From Streptosporangium oxazolinicum (GTDB lineage: Bacteria; Actinomycetota; Actinomycetes; Streptosporangiales; Streptosporangiaceae): 64,000 bases of DNA. The stretch is from positions 620,001-684,000 of the forward strand of contig NZ_BAABAQ010000002.1 in assembly GCF_039537505.1 (NCBI RefSeq), in the 5' to 3' direction. The notes under the pieces were generated by a model. It ran no database searches. It was not told where the DNA came from and saw nothing but the letters and a program-made list of their open reading frames with translations. A program made the translations under genes and the position numbers. Below are positions 14,019 to 22,446 of the stretch, piece after piece (positions within the stretch are counted from its first letter, which is position 1; each line of letters opens with the position of its first letter).

Positions 14019-15578
14019 TCACAGGGCGCAGCGGGAATCGCCGGTCGGCGTCTGCAAGGTGGTCAGGTACGTGGCGGCGATGTCGTTGACGCAGGCGCTC
14101 TTGCCGGACGACAAGATCGTGTGCTGCTCACCGTCGACGGCGAGCACCTTGCCACCCAGGACTTCGGCGAGCTTGACACCGGCGTCGTAGGGCGTGCTCG
14201 GATCACCGGTGATGGAGATCGTCAACGTCGGCGCGACACCCTCGATCCGATCGGGAAGGGGGTACGCGGGCTTCGGCTTGGCGGGCCAGAACTCACACCC
14301 GTCCCGCGCTCCGCCGACGCCACGGCCGGAATCCACGAACGGCGCCACCTTGTGGATCCGGCCCTCGAACTCATCGACCTGACGGGGGGTCAGACGCTCC
14401 TCGTCCATACACGCGATGGCGTAGTTGGCCTCGACGAAGTTGCCTCCGCTGCCGTCCGACGGGCTGACCGCCTCACCCAGCTGCCGCAACTTGTCACCCC
14501 GCCCGGCCCGGACCTCGGCGATCCCCGCGGTGATCGCGGGCCACGCCTCCCGGGCGTAGAGCCCGCCGATGACGGCGTTGACCGCGTCGTCGTAGGAGAG
14601 CCGTCGTCCATCGCCGGCCGGAACCGGCCGCTTGAGCAGAGGACGCACACTGTCCTGGAAGATTTTGGTGGCCTGGGAGGGGTCGGCGCCCAACGGGCAG
14701 TCCGGGCGCTTCGCGCAGTCGGCCGCCATCTGATCGAAAGATCGCTGGAAGCCCGCGTACTGCGACAGCCGCCGGTCGGCGAGCCCGAGGCCGGGCTCGA
14801 CGGCGCCGTCGAGGATCATGGCGCGCACGTTGCGCGGAAACGCCTCCGCGTACAGGGTCCCGATGCGGGTTCCGTAGCTCTGGCCGAAGAAGTTCAGCTG
14901 CTTGTCACCGAGTGCCGCGCGCAGGACGTCCATGTCGCGGACCGTGTCACGCGAGGCGATGGCGGCCAGTGCCTGTTCGCCGCCCGAGCGTTCCGCGCAC
15001 CGCTCGACCAGCCGGCGGGTGTCGGCCTCCGTGTAGGTGCCCGCCGAGACGATGAACTCGTACGGCAGCTCACCACTGCGCAGTTCCCCGTCGGTGAGGC
15101 AGTCCACGGCCGGCTCGCTCGCGCCCACCCCGCGCGGGTCGAACCCGATCAGGTCGAACCGCTCGGTGATCGGGCTCCGCGCCAGCGCCCCGGCGGTGAG
15201 AACGGCGAACTGCATGCCGGCTCCTCCGGGCCCGCCGGAGTTGAGCAGCAGGGATCCCATCGAGGCTCCCCGCGCGGGAACCCGCAGCAGCGCGATCTGG
15301 GCGGTCTTGCCGTCAGGGTCGTCGTAGTCCAAGGGCACCCGAAGGCGGGCACACTCGAAAGTCTTGCCACTGGTGAAGAGCTTGGCGTCGGCCGGGGTGG
15401 TGGCGTAGTCCCCGCACGGGCCGAAGGCCAGCTTCTGGCCGTAGAAGGAGGCGAGTTCCGCCGACGGCCGCGCCGGTTGCGTTTTTTGTTGTTCGGTTGG
15501 CGGAGAGCACGCGCTCAGCGTGATCAGTGGCAGAAGAACTCCTACCGCCATCCACGATCGGCGGGTCGAGAAGGACAC
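14019..15578 (-). CDS. Secreted lipoprotein alpha/beta hydrolase (tripeptidyl aminopeptidase type)
   Basis: This 519-residue protein starts with a lipoprotein signal (hydrophobic VGVLLPLITL, lipobox LSAC), so it should be anchored to the outer face of the membrane. The alpha/beta hydrolase fold shows an oxyanion block NSGGPGGAG, nucleophile GQSYGT (about 234), acid in GDPSTP (about 459) and His in GEQHT (about 484). The Cys-containing C-terminal TAP-like region (GCEFWPAKP, ending SRCAL) is typical of Streptomyces SlpD/Tap-like enzymes, which cleave peptides from proteins. GTG 15578 is supported by AGGAGA 6 nt upstream. A MerR regulator is divergent from it. Confidence 0.9.
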   Translation of the reverse strand: MSFSTRRSWMAVGVLLPLITLSACSPPTEQQKTQPARPSAELASFYGQKLAFGPCGDYATTPADAKLFTSGKTFECARLRVPLDYDDPDGKTAQIALLRVPARGASMGSLLLNSGGPGGAGMQFAVLTAGALARSPITERFDLIGFDPRGVGASEPAVDCLTDGELRSGELPYEFIVSAGTYTEADTRRLVERCAERSGGEQALAAIASRDTVRDMDVLRAALGDKQLNFFGQSYGTRIGTLYAEAFPRNVRAMILDGAVEPGLGLADRRLSQYAGFQRSFDQMAADCAKRPDCPLGADPSQATKIFQDSVRPLLKRPVPAGDGRRLSYDDAVNAVIGGLYAREAWPAITAGIAEVRAGRGDKLRQLGEAVSPSDGSGGNFVEANYAIACMDEERLTPRQVDEFEGRIHKVAPFVDSGRGVGGARDGCEFWPAKPKPAYPLPDRIEGVAPTLTISITGDPSTPYDAGVKLAEVLGGKVLAVDGEQHTILSSGKSACVNDIAATYLTTLQTPTGDSRCAL

Positions 15579-15692
15579 CGGTTCTCCTGTCGGTGGGAGC
15601 CGTTCGACTCCGAGTGGGCGAATACGTCGCGCCCAGGAAACACCCGGCCGTAACGGCACACTCAAGACCGTGCGGGCGTGATCCCCCTCACA

Positions 15693-15709
15693 CGTCAAGG
15701 TGCATGACG
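15693..15709. promoter_or_regulatory. Weak dyad between the peptidase gene and merR
   Basis: CGTCA and TGACG flank 7 bp (AGGTGCA) in the 236-bp divergent gap. Its shape resembles short MerR dyads and it could control both directions. The arms are short, so chance is possible. Confidence 0.3.
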
Positions 15710-15814
15710 GTCTGAATTGGGCATGCCGCTACGGCGTGGTTTCGCCGACGCCCCGTCGGCGCGACGGCGTCGGCGGAGACCGCCACCCGACGGAGGAGGA
15801 CGGAGGAGAAGGAC

Positions 15815-16567
15815 GTGGCCTGGAGCACCCGCGAGATCGCCCAGCTCGCCGGCACGAGCCTGCGCGCGGTACGCCACTACCATGAGGTCGGACTGCTGGA
15901 ACAACCACAACGGCATGCCAACGGCTACAAGCAGTACGGAGTCGCCCATCTCATCCGGGTGCTGCGCATCAAGCGCCTGGCGGACCTGGGGTTCTCGTTG
16001 TCCCAGATCGCCGCCATGGGTGACGCCGACGACCACCCCGAGGACGCCCTGCGCACTCTCGACACCGAACTCGCGGCCACCATCGAACGGCTCCAGCGCG
16101 TCCGCGTCGAACTCGGCCTGATCCTGCGCCAGTCCACGCCGACCGATCTGTCAACCGATTTCACCGCGGCCACCGCCGTGGCGAACCTGCCGAACGCCGA
16201 CCGCTCATTCGTCGTCGTCCTGACCCGGGTCCTCGGATCACAAACCATGCAGGCGTGGGCGGACATGCTGCAGGACCCCGTCAGCGACCCCGTCACCGCG
16301 CAGTTCACCAACCTCCCCGCCGACGCCGACGAGCGGACCCGCGTCGCCGTGGCCGAGCGCCTGGTCCCCTACGTGCACGCGCTGTACGCGGCGCACCCCG
16401 GACTCGGCGTCACGAACTCCGGCACTCCGCACAGTGCGCACTTCGTCAAGCAGGCTGTGCGGGACGCCTTGCAGGAGCTCTACAACCCCGCCCAGATGGA
16501 CGTGCTGCGTCGCCTGAACCATCTCCTGGCCGATCAGTACGGTTCGAACGACCAGGAGACGGAATGA
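15815..16567 (+). CDS. MerR-family transcriptional regulator
   Basis: A 250-residue regulator with an N-terminal MerR helix-turn-helix (WSTREIAQLAGTSLRAVRHYHEVGLLEQP, then GYKQYGVAHLIRVLRIKRLADLGFSLSQIAAM) and a dimerisation helix (LDTELAATIERLQRVRVELGLIL). The about 130-residue C-terminal region (AFVV-type helices, LYAAHPGLG, AHFVKQAVRDALQELYNPAQ) has no Cys cluster and probably binds an organic effector. GTG 15815 follows AGGAGAAGGAC. It is divergent from the TAP-type lipoprotein gene, which is its most likely target. Confidence 0.85.
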   Translation: MAWSTREIAQLAGTSLRAVRHYHEVGLLEQPQRHANGYKQYGVAHLIRVLRIKRLADLGFSLSQIAAMGDADDHPEDALRTLDTELAATIERLQRVRVELGLILRQSTPTDLSTDFTAATAVANLPNADRSFVVVLTRVLGSQTMQAWADMLQDPVSDPVTAQFTNLPADADERTRVAVAERLVPYVHALYAAHPGLGVTNSGTPHSAHFVKQAVRDALQELYNPAQMDVLRRLNHLLADQYGSNDQETE

Positions 16568-16662
16568 CCTTTCGGCCTTCCGCCGACAGGGCCGGGACCG
16601 TCTCGTCAGTGTCCGTCCCCCGGCGCGCGACATGTCCCGGTCCGGCCGCAACACCGTCCTCT

Positions 16663-16676
16663 TGAAAACGTTTTAA
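16663..16676. promoter_or_regulatory. LacI/GalR-type operator upstream of lacI
   Basis: AAAACGTTTT (16665-16674), a perfect palindrome with central CG flanked by TG and AA, matches the TGAAAACGTTTTCA-like LacI consensus at most positions. It lies about 135 bp before the LacI-type gene, and a second half-site ACGTTTT occurs just before that start (16797-16803). Autoregulation is likely. Confidence 0.55.
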
Positions 16677-16808
16677 AAACGGCGGAAAAGCTACGGGACA
16701 CGTACGGCACCGTCACCGCCGTCGCGTCGGATCGCGGGCCGAAAGCCGACAAGCAGCCCGAAAATACCAGCAATGACTGGCAAACCGAAGGTTGTTACGT
16801 TTTAATCA

Positions 16809-17822
16809 ATGCCCATGGGTTCGGTGAGCATAAAGGAAGTCGCGACACGGGCCGGGGTGTCCCCCGGAACGGTCTCCAACGTGCTCAACCGCCCGGAGAA
16901 GGTCGCCGAGAGCACGCGCGCCCGGGTCGAGGAGGCGATCCGCGACCTGGGGTTCGTCCGGCACGGTTCCGCCTCCAGCCTGCGGGCCGGGCACAGCCGC
17001 ACCGTCGGCCTGTCGGTCATCGACATCGGCAACCCCTTCTTCACCGACGTGGCGGCGGGGGTCGAGGAGGTGGCCAGCGAGCGCGGGTACGCGGTGATCC
17101 TGGGCAACTCCTCGGGCGACCTCCTCAAGGAGGAGCGCAACCTGCTGGTCTTCGCCGAGCAGCGGGTCCGCGGGGTGCTCATCACGCCCGCCGGGGCGAA
17201 CCTGGCCAAACTCGACCAGCTCAGGGAGCGCGGCATCAGCGTGGTGCTGGTCGACCACCCCGCCGAACGCGCCGACCAGTGCTCGGTGGCGGTCAACGAC
17301 ATCACCGGCGGCTCGCTGGCGGTCTCCCACCTGCTGTCCGGCGGGGCCGAGCGGATCGCCTACGTCACCGGCCCCCTCACCGTCCGCCCGTGCGCCGACC
17401 GCCTGATCGGCGCGAAGCGGGCGCTGGCCGCGGCGGGCCGCGACCCCGGGGAGACGCTGGAGGAGATCTCGGTGAGCGTGATGAACGCCAGGTCGGGGCA
17501 GCAGGCGGCGGAGAAGATGATCGCCGGGGGACGACTGCCCGACGCCGTGTTCTGCGCGAACGACCTGCTCGCCCTGGGCATGCTGCGCGGGCTGCTCCAG
17601 GCGGGCGTGCGGGTCCCCCGGGACATCTCCCTCATCGGCTACGACGACATCGACTTCGTCTCGGCGTCGGCGGTCTCGCTCAGCTCCATCCGGCAGCCGA
17701 CCCACCGGCTGGGCCGGGTCGCCACCGAGCTGCTGCTGGACGAGTGCGACAATCCCGGGTCGCACGCCCATCAGCAGATCATGTTCCAGCCCGAGCTGAT
17801 CATCCGCGAGTCGGCCCCCTGA
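16809..17822 (+). CDS. LacI-family transcriptional regulator
   Basis: This 337-residue regulator has the LacI helix-turn-helix and hinge at the N-terminus (SIKEVATRAGVSPGTVSNVLNRPEKV, then RVEEAIRDLGFVRHGSASSLR). A periplasmic-binding-type sensor fold follows: VGLSVIDIGNPFFTDVAAGV, VLVDHPAE, VAVNDITGGSLAVSHLL, FCANDLLALGMLRGL and ISLIGYDDIDFVSASA. Members respond to sugars and control sugar uptake or use. No transporter or glycosidase adjoins it, so its regulon is elsewhere. ATG 16809 or ATG 16815 could start it. Confidence 0.93.
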   Translation: MPMGSVSIKEVATRAGVSPGTVSNVLNRPEKVAESTRARVEEAIRDLGFVRHGSASSLRAGHSRTVGLSVIDIGNPFFTDVAAGVEEVASERGYAVILGNSSGDLLKEERNLLVFAEQRVRGVLITPAGANLAKLDQLRERGISVVLVDHPAERADQCSVAVNDITGGSLAVSHLLSGGAERIAYVTGPLTVRPCADRLIGAKRALAAAGRDPGETLEEISVSVMNARSGQQAAEKMIAGGRLPDAVFCANDLLALGMLRGLLQAGVRVPRDISLIGYDDIDFVSASAVSLSSIRQPTHRLGRVATELLLDECDNPGSHAHQQIMFQPELIIRESAP

Positions 17823-17882
17823 TCCCTCCGGGCTCTCCCGGACTCTCCCGGGACCATGGGCACCGAGCTGGCGCCCGCCTTT

Positions 17883-18611
17883 TTAGGGACGCCCGCGCGC
17901 CTCCTTGGCGGCCTGCTTCGCCTCCTTGGCCGCGCGGGCGGCCTCGACCTTGGCGCTCGCGGCGTACTTGTCGACGTACTCCTGGCCGGAGAGCTCCATC
18001 AGCGCGTACATGATCTCGTCGGTGACGGCGCGCAGGACGAGGCGGTCCTCCTCCATCCCGTAGTAGCGGCTGAAGTCGAGCGGCTTGCCGAACTTCACCC
18101 CGGGGCGGATGCCCAGCTTGGGCAGGAGCCTGCCCGTGGGCATCATCTCGAAGGTGTTGACCATCGCCCACGGGATGACCGGCACACGCGACTCCAGCGC
18201 CAGGCGGGCCACCCCGGTCTTGCCCTTGTAGAGGCGACCGTCGTGGGAGCGCGTACCCTCGGGGTAGATGGCGAGCACGTGCCCCTCCTCGAGGATGCGC
18301 TTGCCGGTACGCAGCGCCGCCTCGCTCGCCTTGCCTCCGGAACGGTCGATGGGGACGGTGCCGACGCCGCTGAAGAAGGCCCTGCTCATCAGCCCCTTGA
18401 GACCGCGGCCGGTGAAATAGTCGGACTTGCCGAGAGAGATCACCTTGCGCCGCAGAAACAGCGCTCCGAAGAAGTGGTCGGCGAACGACAGGTGGTTTCC
18501 GGCCAGGATCACCGGCCCCTGCTTCGGCACGTTCCCCACGCCCTCCACCCACGGGCGGAAAATCAGATGGAGTAGGGGCGAGAGGATGGCCTTCACCACC
18601 CAGTAGAACAC
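17883..18611 (-). CDS. Lysophospholipid acyltransferase (PlsC-like)
   Basis: This 242-residue protein has the acyltransferase motifs HLSFAD (Hx4D, about 40-45), FF.LRRKVISLGKSDYF (block II-like), YPEGTRS (about 117-123) and VPVIPWAMVNT (block IV). It should transfer an acyl chain from acyl-ACP or acyl-CoA to a lysophospholipid such as lysophosphatidic acid at the inner membrane. The C-terminus is Lys/Ala-rich (AAKEAKQAAKEARGRP). It is divergent from the esterase across 148 bp. Its place near fadD and pimB matches, from memory, Rv2182c of M. tuberculosis. Confidence 0.9.
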   Translation of the reverse strand: MFYWVVKAILSPLLHLIFRPWVEGVGNVPKQGPVILAGNHLSFADHFFGALFLRRKVISLGKSDYFTGRGLKGLMSRAFFSGVGTVPIDRSGGKASEAALRTGKRILEEGHVLAIYPEGTRSHDGRLYKGKTGVARLALESRVPVIPWAMVNTFEMMPTGRLLPKLGIRPGVKFGKPLDFSRYYGMEEDRLVLRAVTDEIMYALMELSGQEYVDKYAASAKVEAARAAKEAKQAAKEARGRP

Positions 18612-18759
18612 TCGATGCTCCTTTGATCGGCAGGCGGGGACCTGGAATTATCCTCCCACTTCCGATCCCGGCCACCTACCCCACCGAACCACCCAAAACG
18701 ACCTCTCGCAAAACACGTCCCAGTCGTGCGACGATCGGGCGAACCTACTAGGAGCCGCG

Positions 18760-19524
18760 ATGCCAGTCATGCCCGGTGCGGAGGCGTACCACCATGCGGG
18801 GGGACAGGTCGGCGTCCTGCTCTGCCACGGTTTCACCGGATCGCCGCAGTCGTTGCGCCCCTGGGGCGAATACCTGGCGGCGGCGGGCATCACGGTGGCG
18901 CTGCCGAGGCTGCCCGGCCACGGCACCACCTGGCGGGAGATGGCCCGCACCCGCTGGGAAGACTGGTACGCCGAGCTGGACAAGGCCCTGGCGGACCTGC
19001 GCGGCAACTGCGCCGAGGTCTTCGTGATGGGCCTGTCTCTCGGCGGGTGCATGGCGCTGCGGCTGGCCGAGGTGCACGGCGACGGGATCAAGGGACTGGT
19101 GGTCGTCAACCCCTCGATCGTGAACGACGCGCCGCTGCTCAGGCTGGCGCCGCTGCTCAAGTTCGTGATCGCGTCGGTGCCCGGCGTGGCCGGGGACATC
19201 AAGAAGGAGGGGGCGGCGGAGCTCGGCTACACGCGTACGCCGGTCAAGGCCGCGGCGACCCTCCTGCGGCTGTGGTCGCTGACCCGGTCGGAGCTGAGTA
19301 AGATCACGCAACCTGTCCTGGTTTTTCATAGTCCGCAGGATCATGTTGTGAAACCGGGGAGTGTGCGTATTCTGCGGGAGAGGCTGACTGGGGGGAATCT
19401 GAATGTGGTGGAGCTCGCCAACAGCTATCACGTCGCGACGCTTGACAACGATGCCGATCGGATCTTTGCGGGGAGCCTGGAGTTCATCACCTCGAACGCG
19501 TCTGTACCCTTGCAGAGAGACTGA
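18760..19524 (+). CDS. Alpha/beta hydrolase, carboxylesterase/monoacylglycerol-lipase type
   Basis: This 254-residue esterase has the oxyanion motif LCHGFTGSPQS (about 22-32), LPGHGTTW, the nucleophile in GLSLGG (about 91-96), the acid in SPQDHVV and the His in SYHVATLDND, all in canonical order and spacing for the Est30/YvaK group. It hydrolyses short to medium acyl esters or monoglycerides. It is cytoplasmic and divergent from the acyltransferase. Codons in the last third (about 19310-19430) are visibly more AT-rich (TTT, CAT, AGT, GTT, AAA, AAT) than the first part. Confidence 0.9.
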   Translation: MPVMPGAEAYHHAGGQVGVLLCHGFTGSPQSLRPWGEYLAAAGITVALPRLPGHGTTWREMARTRWEDWYAELDKALADLRGNCAEVFVMGLSLGGCMALRLAEVHGDGIKGLVVVNPSIVNDAPLLRLAPLLKFVIASVPGVAGDIKKEGAAELGYTRTPVKAAATLLRLWSLTRSELSKITQPVLVFHSPQDHVVKPGSVRILRERLTGGNLNVVELANSYHVATLDNDADRIFAGSLEFITSNASVPLQRD

Positions 19525-19569
19525 TCGCGAGCGGGGGATGCGCGGTCTCCGGGAGAAAGTGATCGGCCG

Positions 19570-19590
19570 ATGAACAACGGGCCCAACTAG
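19570..19590 (+). other. Six-codon in-frame reading ended by amber, before the next gene
   Basis: ATG 19570 has GGGAGAAAG about 9 nt upstream and reads M-N-N-G-P-N then TAG (19588-19590), directly followed in the same frame by the GTG start at 19591. It may be the original start with a later nonsense change (CAG to TAG is one step), or a short leader that couples translation. Confidence 0.5.
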
Positions 19591-20067
19591 GTGACACCTC
19601 AAAGCGATGAGGACGAGGTCTGGCGTCAGATCGTCGCGTCCTTCAACGACACCGCCGAGCGCGACTCGGCAGATCAGCCGTGGCCGGACAGTGAGAACCT
19701 TCCGGCCGAGCCTCCGCGACGGGTGATCAAACAGTCGGACGAGGAAGACCTCCTGCGTGAGGACGACCCCGTCGACGAGGCCGAAACCGGCACGGAACAG
19801 TCCGACGGCGAGGACGAAGAGGGACACTACGTGCCTCCGCCTCCCCCTCCCCTGCCCAAGACCGACGCCACCACCAAGATCGCGTGGCTGGCGTTGTTCG
19901 GCGGCCCCGCCTACCTGCTGCTGAGCGCCGCGCTCAGCTGGAACCTGCAGGGGTGGATGCTCTTCACCGCGGTCGCCGCGTTCATCGGCGGTTTCGTGGC
20001 GCTGGTGGTCCGCATGGGCGACGGCCCGCCCAACGACTCCGGCTGGGACGACGGCGCGGTCATCTGA
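19591..20067 (+). CDS. Acidic protein with C-terminal membrane helices, function unknown
   Basis: This 158-residue protein begins with an acidic tail (about 1-80; clusters EDEVWRQIVASFNDTAER, DEEDLLREDDPVDEAE) and a PPPPPPLPK run at about 83-91. Two membrane helices follow, WLALFGGPAYLLLSAAL and MLFTAVAAFIGGFVALVV, then DGPPNDSGWDDGAVI. This layout (acidic N-tail, short hairpin membrane anchor, GWDDGAVV end) is common in actinobacteria, but no function is known. No ribosome site precedes GTG 19591; initiation may depend on the short reading that starts at 19570. Confidence 0.75.
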   Translation: MTPQSDEDEVWRQIVASFNDTAERDSADQPWPDSENLPAEPPRRVIKQSDEEDLLREDDPVDEAETGTEQSDGEDEEGHYVPPPPPPLPKTDATTKIAWLALFGGPAYLLLSAALSWNLQGWMLFTAVAAFIGGFVALVVRMGDGPPNDSGWDDGAVI

Positions 20068-20072
20068 GCGAT

Positions 20073-20166
20073 TCGTCCGGCCCCGGTCGTCCCATCCGAG
20101 CGGATCGCCCCGAGATCGTCACGCCGGGTCACACCGCCCGGACAGATCGTCCGGCCCCGGTCGTCC
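20073..20166. repeat. Perfect 20-bp direct repeat, two copies
   Basis: The same 20 bp, TCGTCCGGCCCCGGTCGTCC, lies at 20073-20092 and 20147-20166, 74 bp apart, in the gap between two convergent genes (20067 and 20260). Each copy contains the self-complementary CCGGCCCCGG-like core. Nothing else is seen in this 190-bp gap. Confidence 0.6.
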
Positions 20167-20259
20167 TGCGGTTCTTTCGCGGCCGTCGGCGCGGAGCATA
20201 ACCCGCGCCGATCCCCGGTGGCGGATCGTCCTCGATCACCGGGCACGGCCGTTCCCCGG

Positions 20260-21387
20260 CTACGGCTTGGCGCGCTCGGAGTTGCCGAAGCGCTCGATCA
20301 CGTCGGTGTACTTGCCGGAGGCGTCGACCACGTGGCCGACGGTCCACACGGTGTCGGTGCCCGGCAGGTACGCCACCGACTGGAGCCTCACCGTCCGGGG
20401 AGCGGCGGTCTCCGGGCCGCGCAGCGCCTTGACCGTGCGCCCGTCGTATCGGAGCAGGAAGGCCTCGCCCGGCCGCTCCAGGTCGACCCCCGAGATCCAG
20501 AAGTGCCCCTTGCGGTCGCCCGTCACCCCGTACAGCCGGACATCACCGTCGGGGAGGGACACCCGGGACCACTTCTTGCCGTTCCACGACAGGGCGAGCG
20601 GGACTATCCCGCCCTTCTCCCGGTAGACGCCGCCGACGGCGAGGGCCCGCTTGGGCCCGTCGAGGTGGACGTCACGCAGGTAGCCGCCGGGAATCTCCGG
20701 GGCCTTGTGGGTCTTCCAGCGCCCGCCGGACTGCCTCATGATCAACGGCTTGCCGCCGGTGTCGCCCACCGCCCACCCGTCGCTCTTGCCCGACAGCGCC
20801 ACCCCGTACAGCGCGCCCTCGTCGGGCAGCTGGGTGAGCTTCCACTTCGAGCCGGTGCCGGTCACGACCATGGGCAGCTTGTCGCGGCGCCCGACGGCGA
20901 CCACCCGGCCGGGAACGGCCGCCACCCCGCCCAGCCAGTCGCCCGAGTGCAGCTTGTCGACGACGACCCTGTCGAAGGACGACCCGTCTCCCCTCGCCAG
21001 GTAGGGGAGGCCGTCGTGCCCCTCGCCGACGGCCCACAGCTCGGTCGCCGAGGCCGCCGCGACGGAACGCAGGGGCCCGGCACCGGTCGGGTCGTTGCGG
21101 ATGCCGACCTCCTTCCAGGAGGTGCCGTCCCAGTGGGTGATCGCGCCGCGGCTCTGCCAGACGTCCCAGACGCTCTGCTGGCCGACCGCCCACACGCTCG
21201 TGGCCGAGACCCCCGCCACGTCGGACAGCGACCCGTCGCTGCTCAGGCCCGCGCTCACCGGAGCCTGCCATGCCTCGGCCGCGGGCGGGCTGACGGGATC
21301 GGCGTGGGCTGGGAACGTTTGCGAGGACAGCAGGAGCAGGCCTCCCGCGCAGAGAACCAGCGCACGCCGCGGAAGGCGGCGGGTCAT
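20260..21387 (-). CDS. Exported beta-propeller-like protein
   Basis: This 375-residue protein has a typical Sec signal (RRLPRRALVLCAGGLLLLSS, cleavage near AHA-D at about residue 29). The rest shows repeated blades with the pattern GV..SA..VWAVG: SLSDVAGVSATSVWAVGQ, LRSVAAASATELWAVGEG, LGGVAAVPGRVVAVGR, LYGVALSGKSDGWAVGD and LQSVAYLPGTDTVWTVGH. This suggests a 6-7-bladed propeller acting outside the cell, perhaps in binding. No catalytic motif is visible. It ends a run of seven same-strand genes from 27.1 kb. Confidence 0.8.
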   Translation of the reverse strand: MTRRLPRRALVLCAGGLLLLSSQTFPAHADPVSPPAAEAWQAPVSAGLSSDGSLSDVAGVSATSVWAVGQQSVWDVWQSRGAITHWDGTSWKEVGIRNDPTGAGPLRSVAAASATELWAVGEGHDGLPYLARGDGSSFDRVVVDKLHSGDWLGGVAAVPGRVVAVGRRDKLPMVVTGTGSKWKLTQLPDEGALYGVALSGKSDGWAVGDTGGKPLIMRQSGGRWKTHKAPEIPGGYLRDVHLDGPKRALAVGGVYREKGGIVPLALSWNGKKWSRVSLPDGDVRLYGVTGDRKGHFWISGVDLERPGEAFLLRYDGRTVKALRGPETAAPRTVRLQSVAYLPGTDTVWTVGHVVDASGKYTDVIERFGNSERAKP

Positions 21388-21473
21388 GTTTCAAATGGTA
21401 CGGGGCTCGTCCGCTCCCCGCATGCCGGTCTCCCCACTTGACCGGCGCGATCTGGAAAGACGCCCGGCCTTCG

Positions 21474-22328
21474 TCACGGAAACGCCCGTCCTCCCGGCTC
21501 TCCCGGCTCCCCTGGAAGGCCCGGACCGGGCTCCCCCGGCGCGGCGCCCGGGTGGTCGCCGACACCGGATGATCTCGCCGGGGCCGTACCGGGATCGGCG
21601 GCCGTGACCCGATCCGGACGGTCACCGGCCTCGGGGCACGGGTGGTCCAGCTCGGCGATCACCGGCAGGTGGTCGGTGGCGGCCACCAGGTCGGCGGGGT
21701 CGGCGTCGGCCCCGCCGCAGGAGAGCACGGAGAGGCCGTCCACCGCGAAGATCGCGTCGATCCGCCTGTGCGGGCCCCTGGCGGGGAAGGTGAAGCCGTC
21801 GCCGCGCGGCGAGACCGGGTAGCAGTCGGTCAGCCGCTCGGCGAGGTGCCGCCAGCTCGGCCGGTCGGACTGCTCGTTGATGTCCCCGGCCAGCACCGGC
21901 AGCGCGCCGAACCGGTCGGCCACCTCCCACAGGAGCCGCACCGCCTCGTCCGCGTGGCGGTGCCGGGCGGTCTCGTCGAGATCCAGGTGGATGGAGCCGA
22001 CGGCGACCCGCCGATCCCCCGACTCCACCACGGCGATCGCGATGGCGCGCCGTTCCAGGGGGAAGAAGGACTCCAGGAGACGGCCCTCCCCGTGCAGCAG
22101 CCGCACCCCGGGGCCGGTCAGCACGGCGACCCCGCCCCTGCGGCGGCCCGCGGCCACGGTCAGCCCGCCGAAGGCGGCGAGCCGCCTTCGGCCGCGGCGC
22201 CAGCACAGGAACCGGGGAGCCTCCTGCACGCAGAGGACGTCGGCGCGGAGCGCGGCGACCACCCGCCCCAGCGCCGGGACGTCGTCCTTCATCGAGCGCA
22301 CGTTGTAGCTGGCGATCCTGAGCACCAC
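21474..22328 (-). CDS. Endonuclease/exonuclease/phosphatase family protein
   Basis: This 284-residue protein has the DNase I-like fold signature: LRIASYNVRS at the start, LCVQEAP (metal Glu), VGSIHLDLDE, VLAGDINEQSD (catalytic Asp-x-Asn) and the final ATDHLPVIAEL (Asp-His). It could hydrolyse nucleic acid or phospholipid/inositol phosphates; family members do both. The GTG GTG start is placed by AGGTGG upstream. The last about 45 residues are a Pro/Gly-rich tail (GEPGPGLPGEPGEPG) unrelated to the fold. There is no signal peptide. Confidence 0.85.
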   Translation of the reverse strand: MVLRIASYNVRSMKDDVPALGRVVAALRADVLCVQEAPRFLCWRRGRRRLAAFGGLTVAAGRRRGGVAVLTGPGVRLLHGEGRLLESFFPLERRAIAIAVVESGDRRVAVGSIHLDLDETARHRHADEAVRLLWEVADRFGALPVLAGDINEQSDRPSWRHLAERLTDCYPVSPRGDGFTFPARGPHRRIDAIFAVDGLSVLSCGGADADPADLVAATDHLPVIAELDHPCPEAGDRPDRVTAADPGTAPARSSGVGDHPGAAPGEPGPGLPGEPGEPGGRAFP

Positions 22329-22446
22329 GGCCACCTCACTTCGCGACGCGTGCCGCGAGGATAGCCGCGCACCGCCGGACGTACCAGCCGCCCGCCCCGA
22401 TCGGCATACGGGCGGCATACGGGCGGCCGGTATCTTCCGGAGGCGG

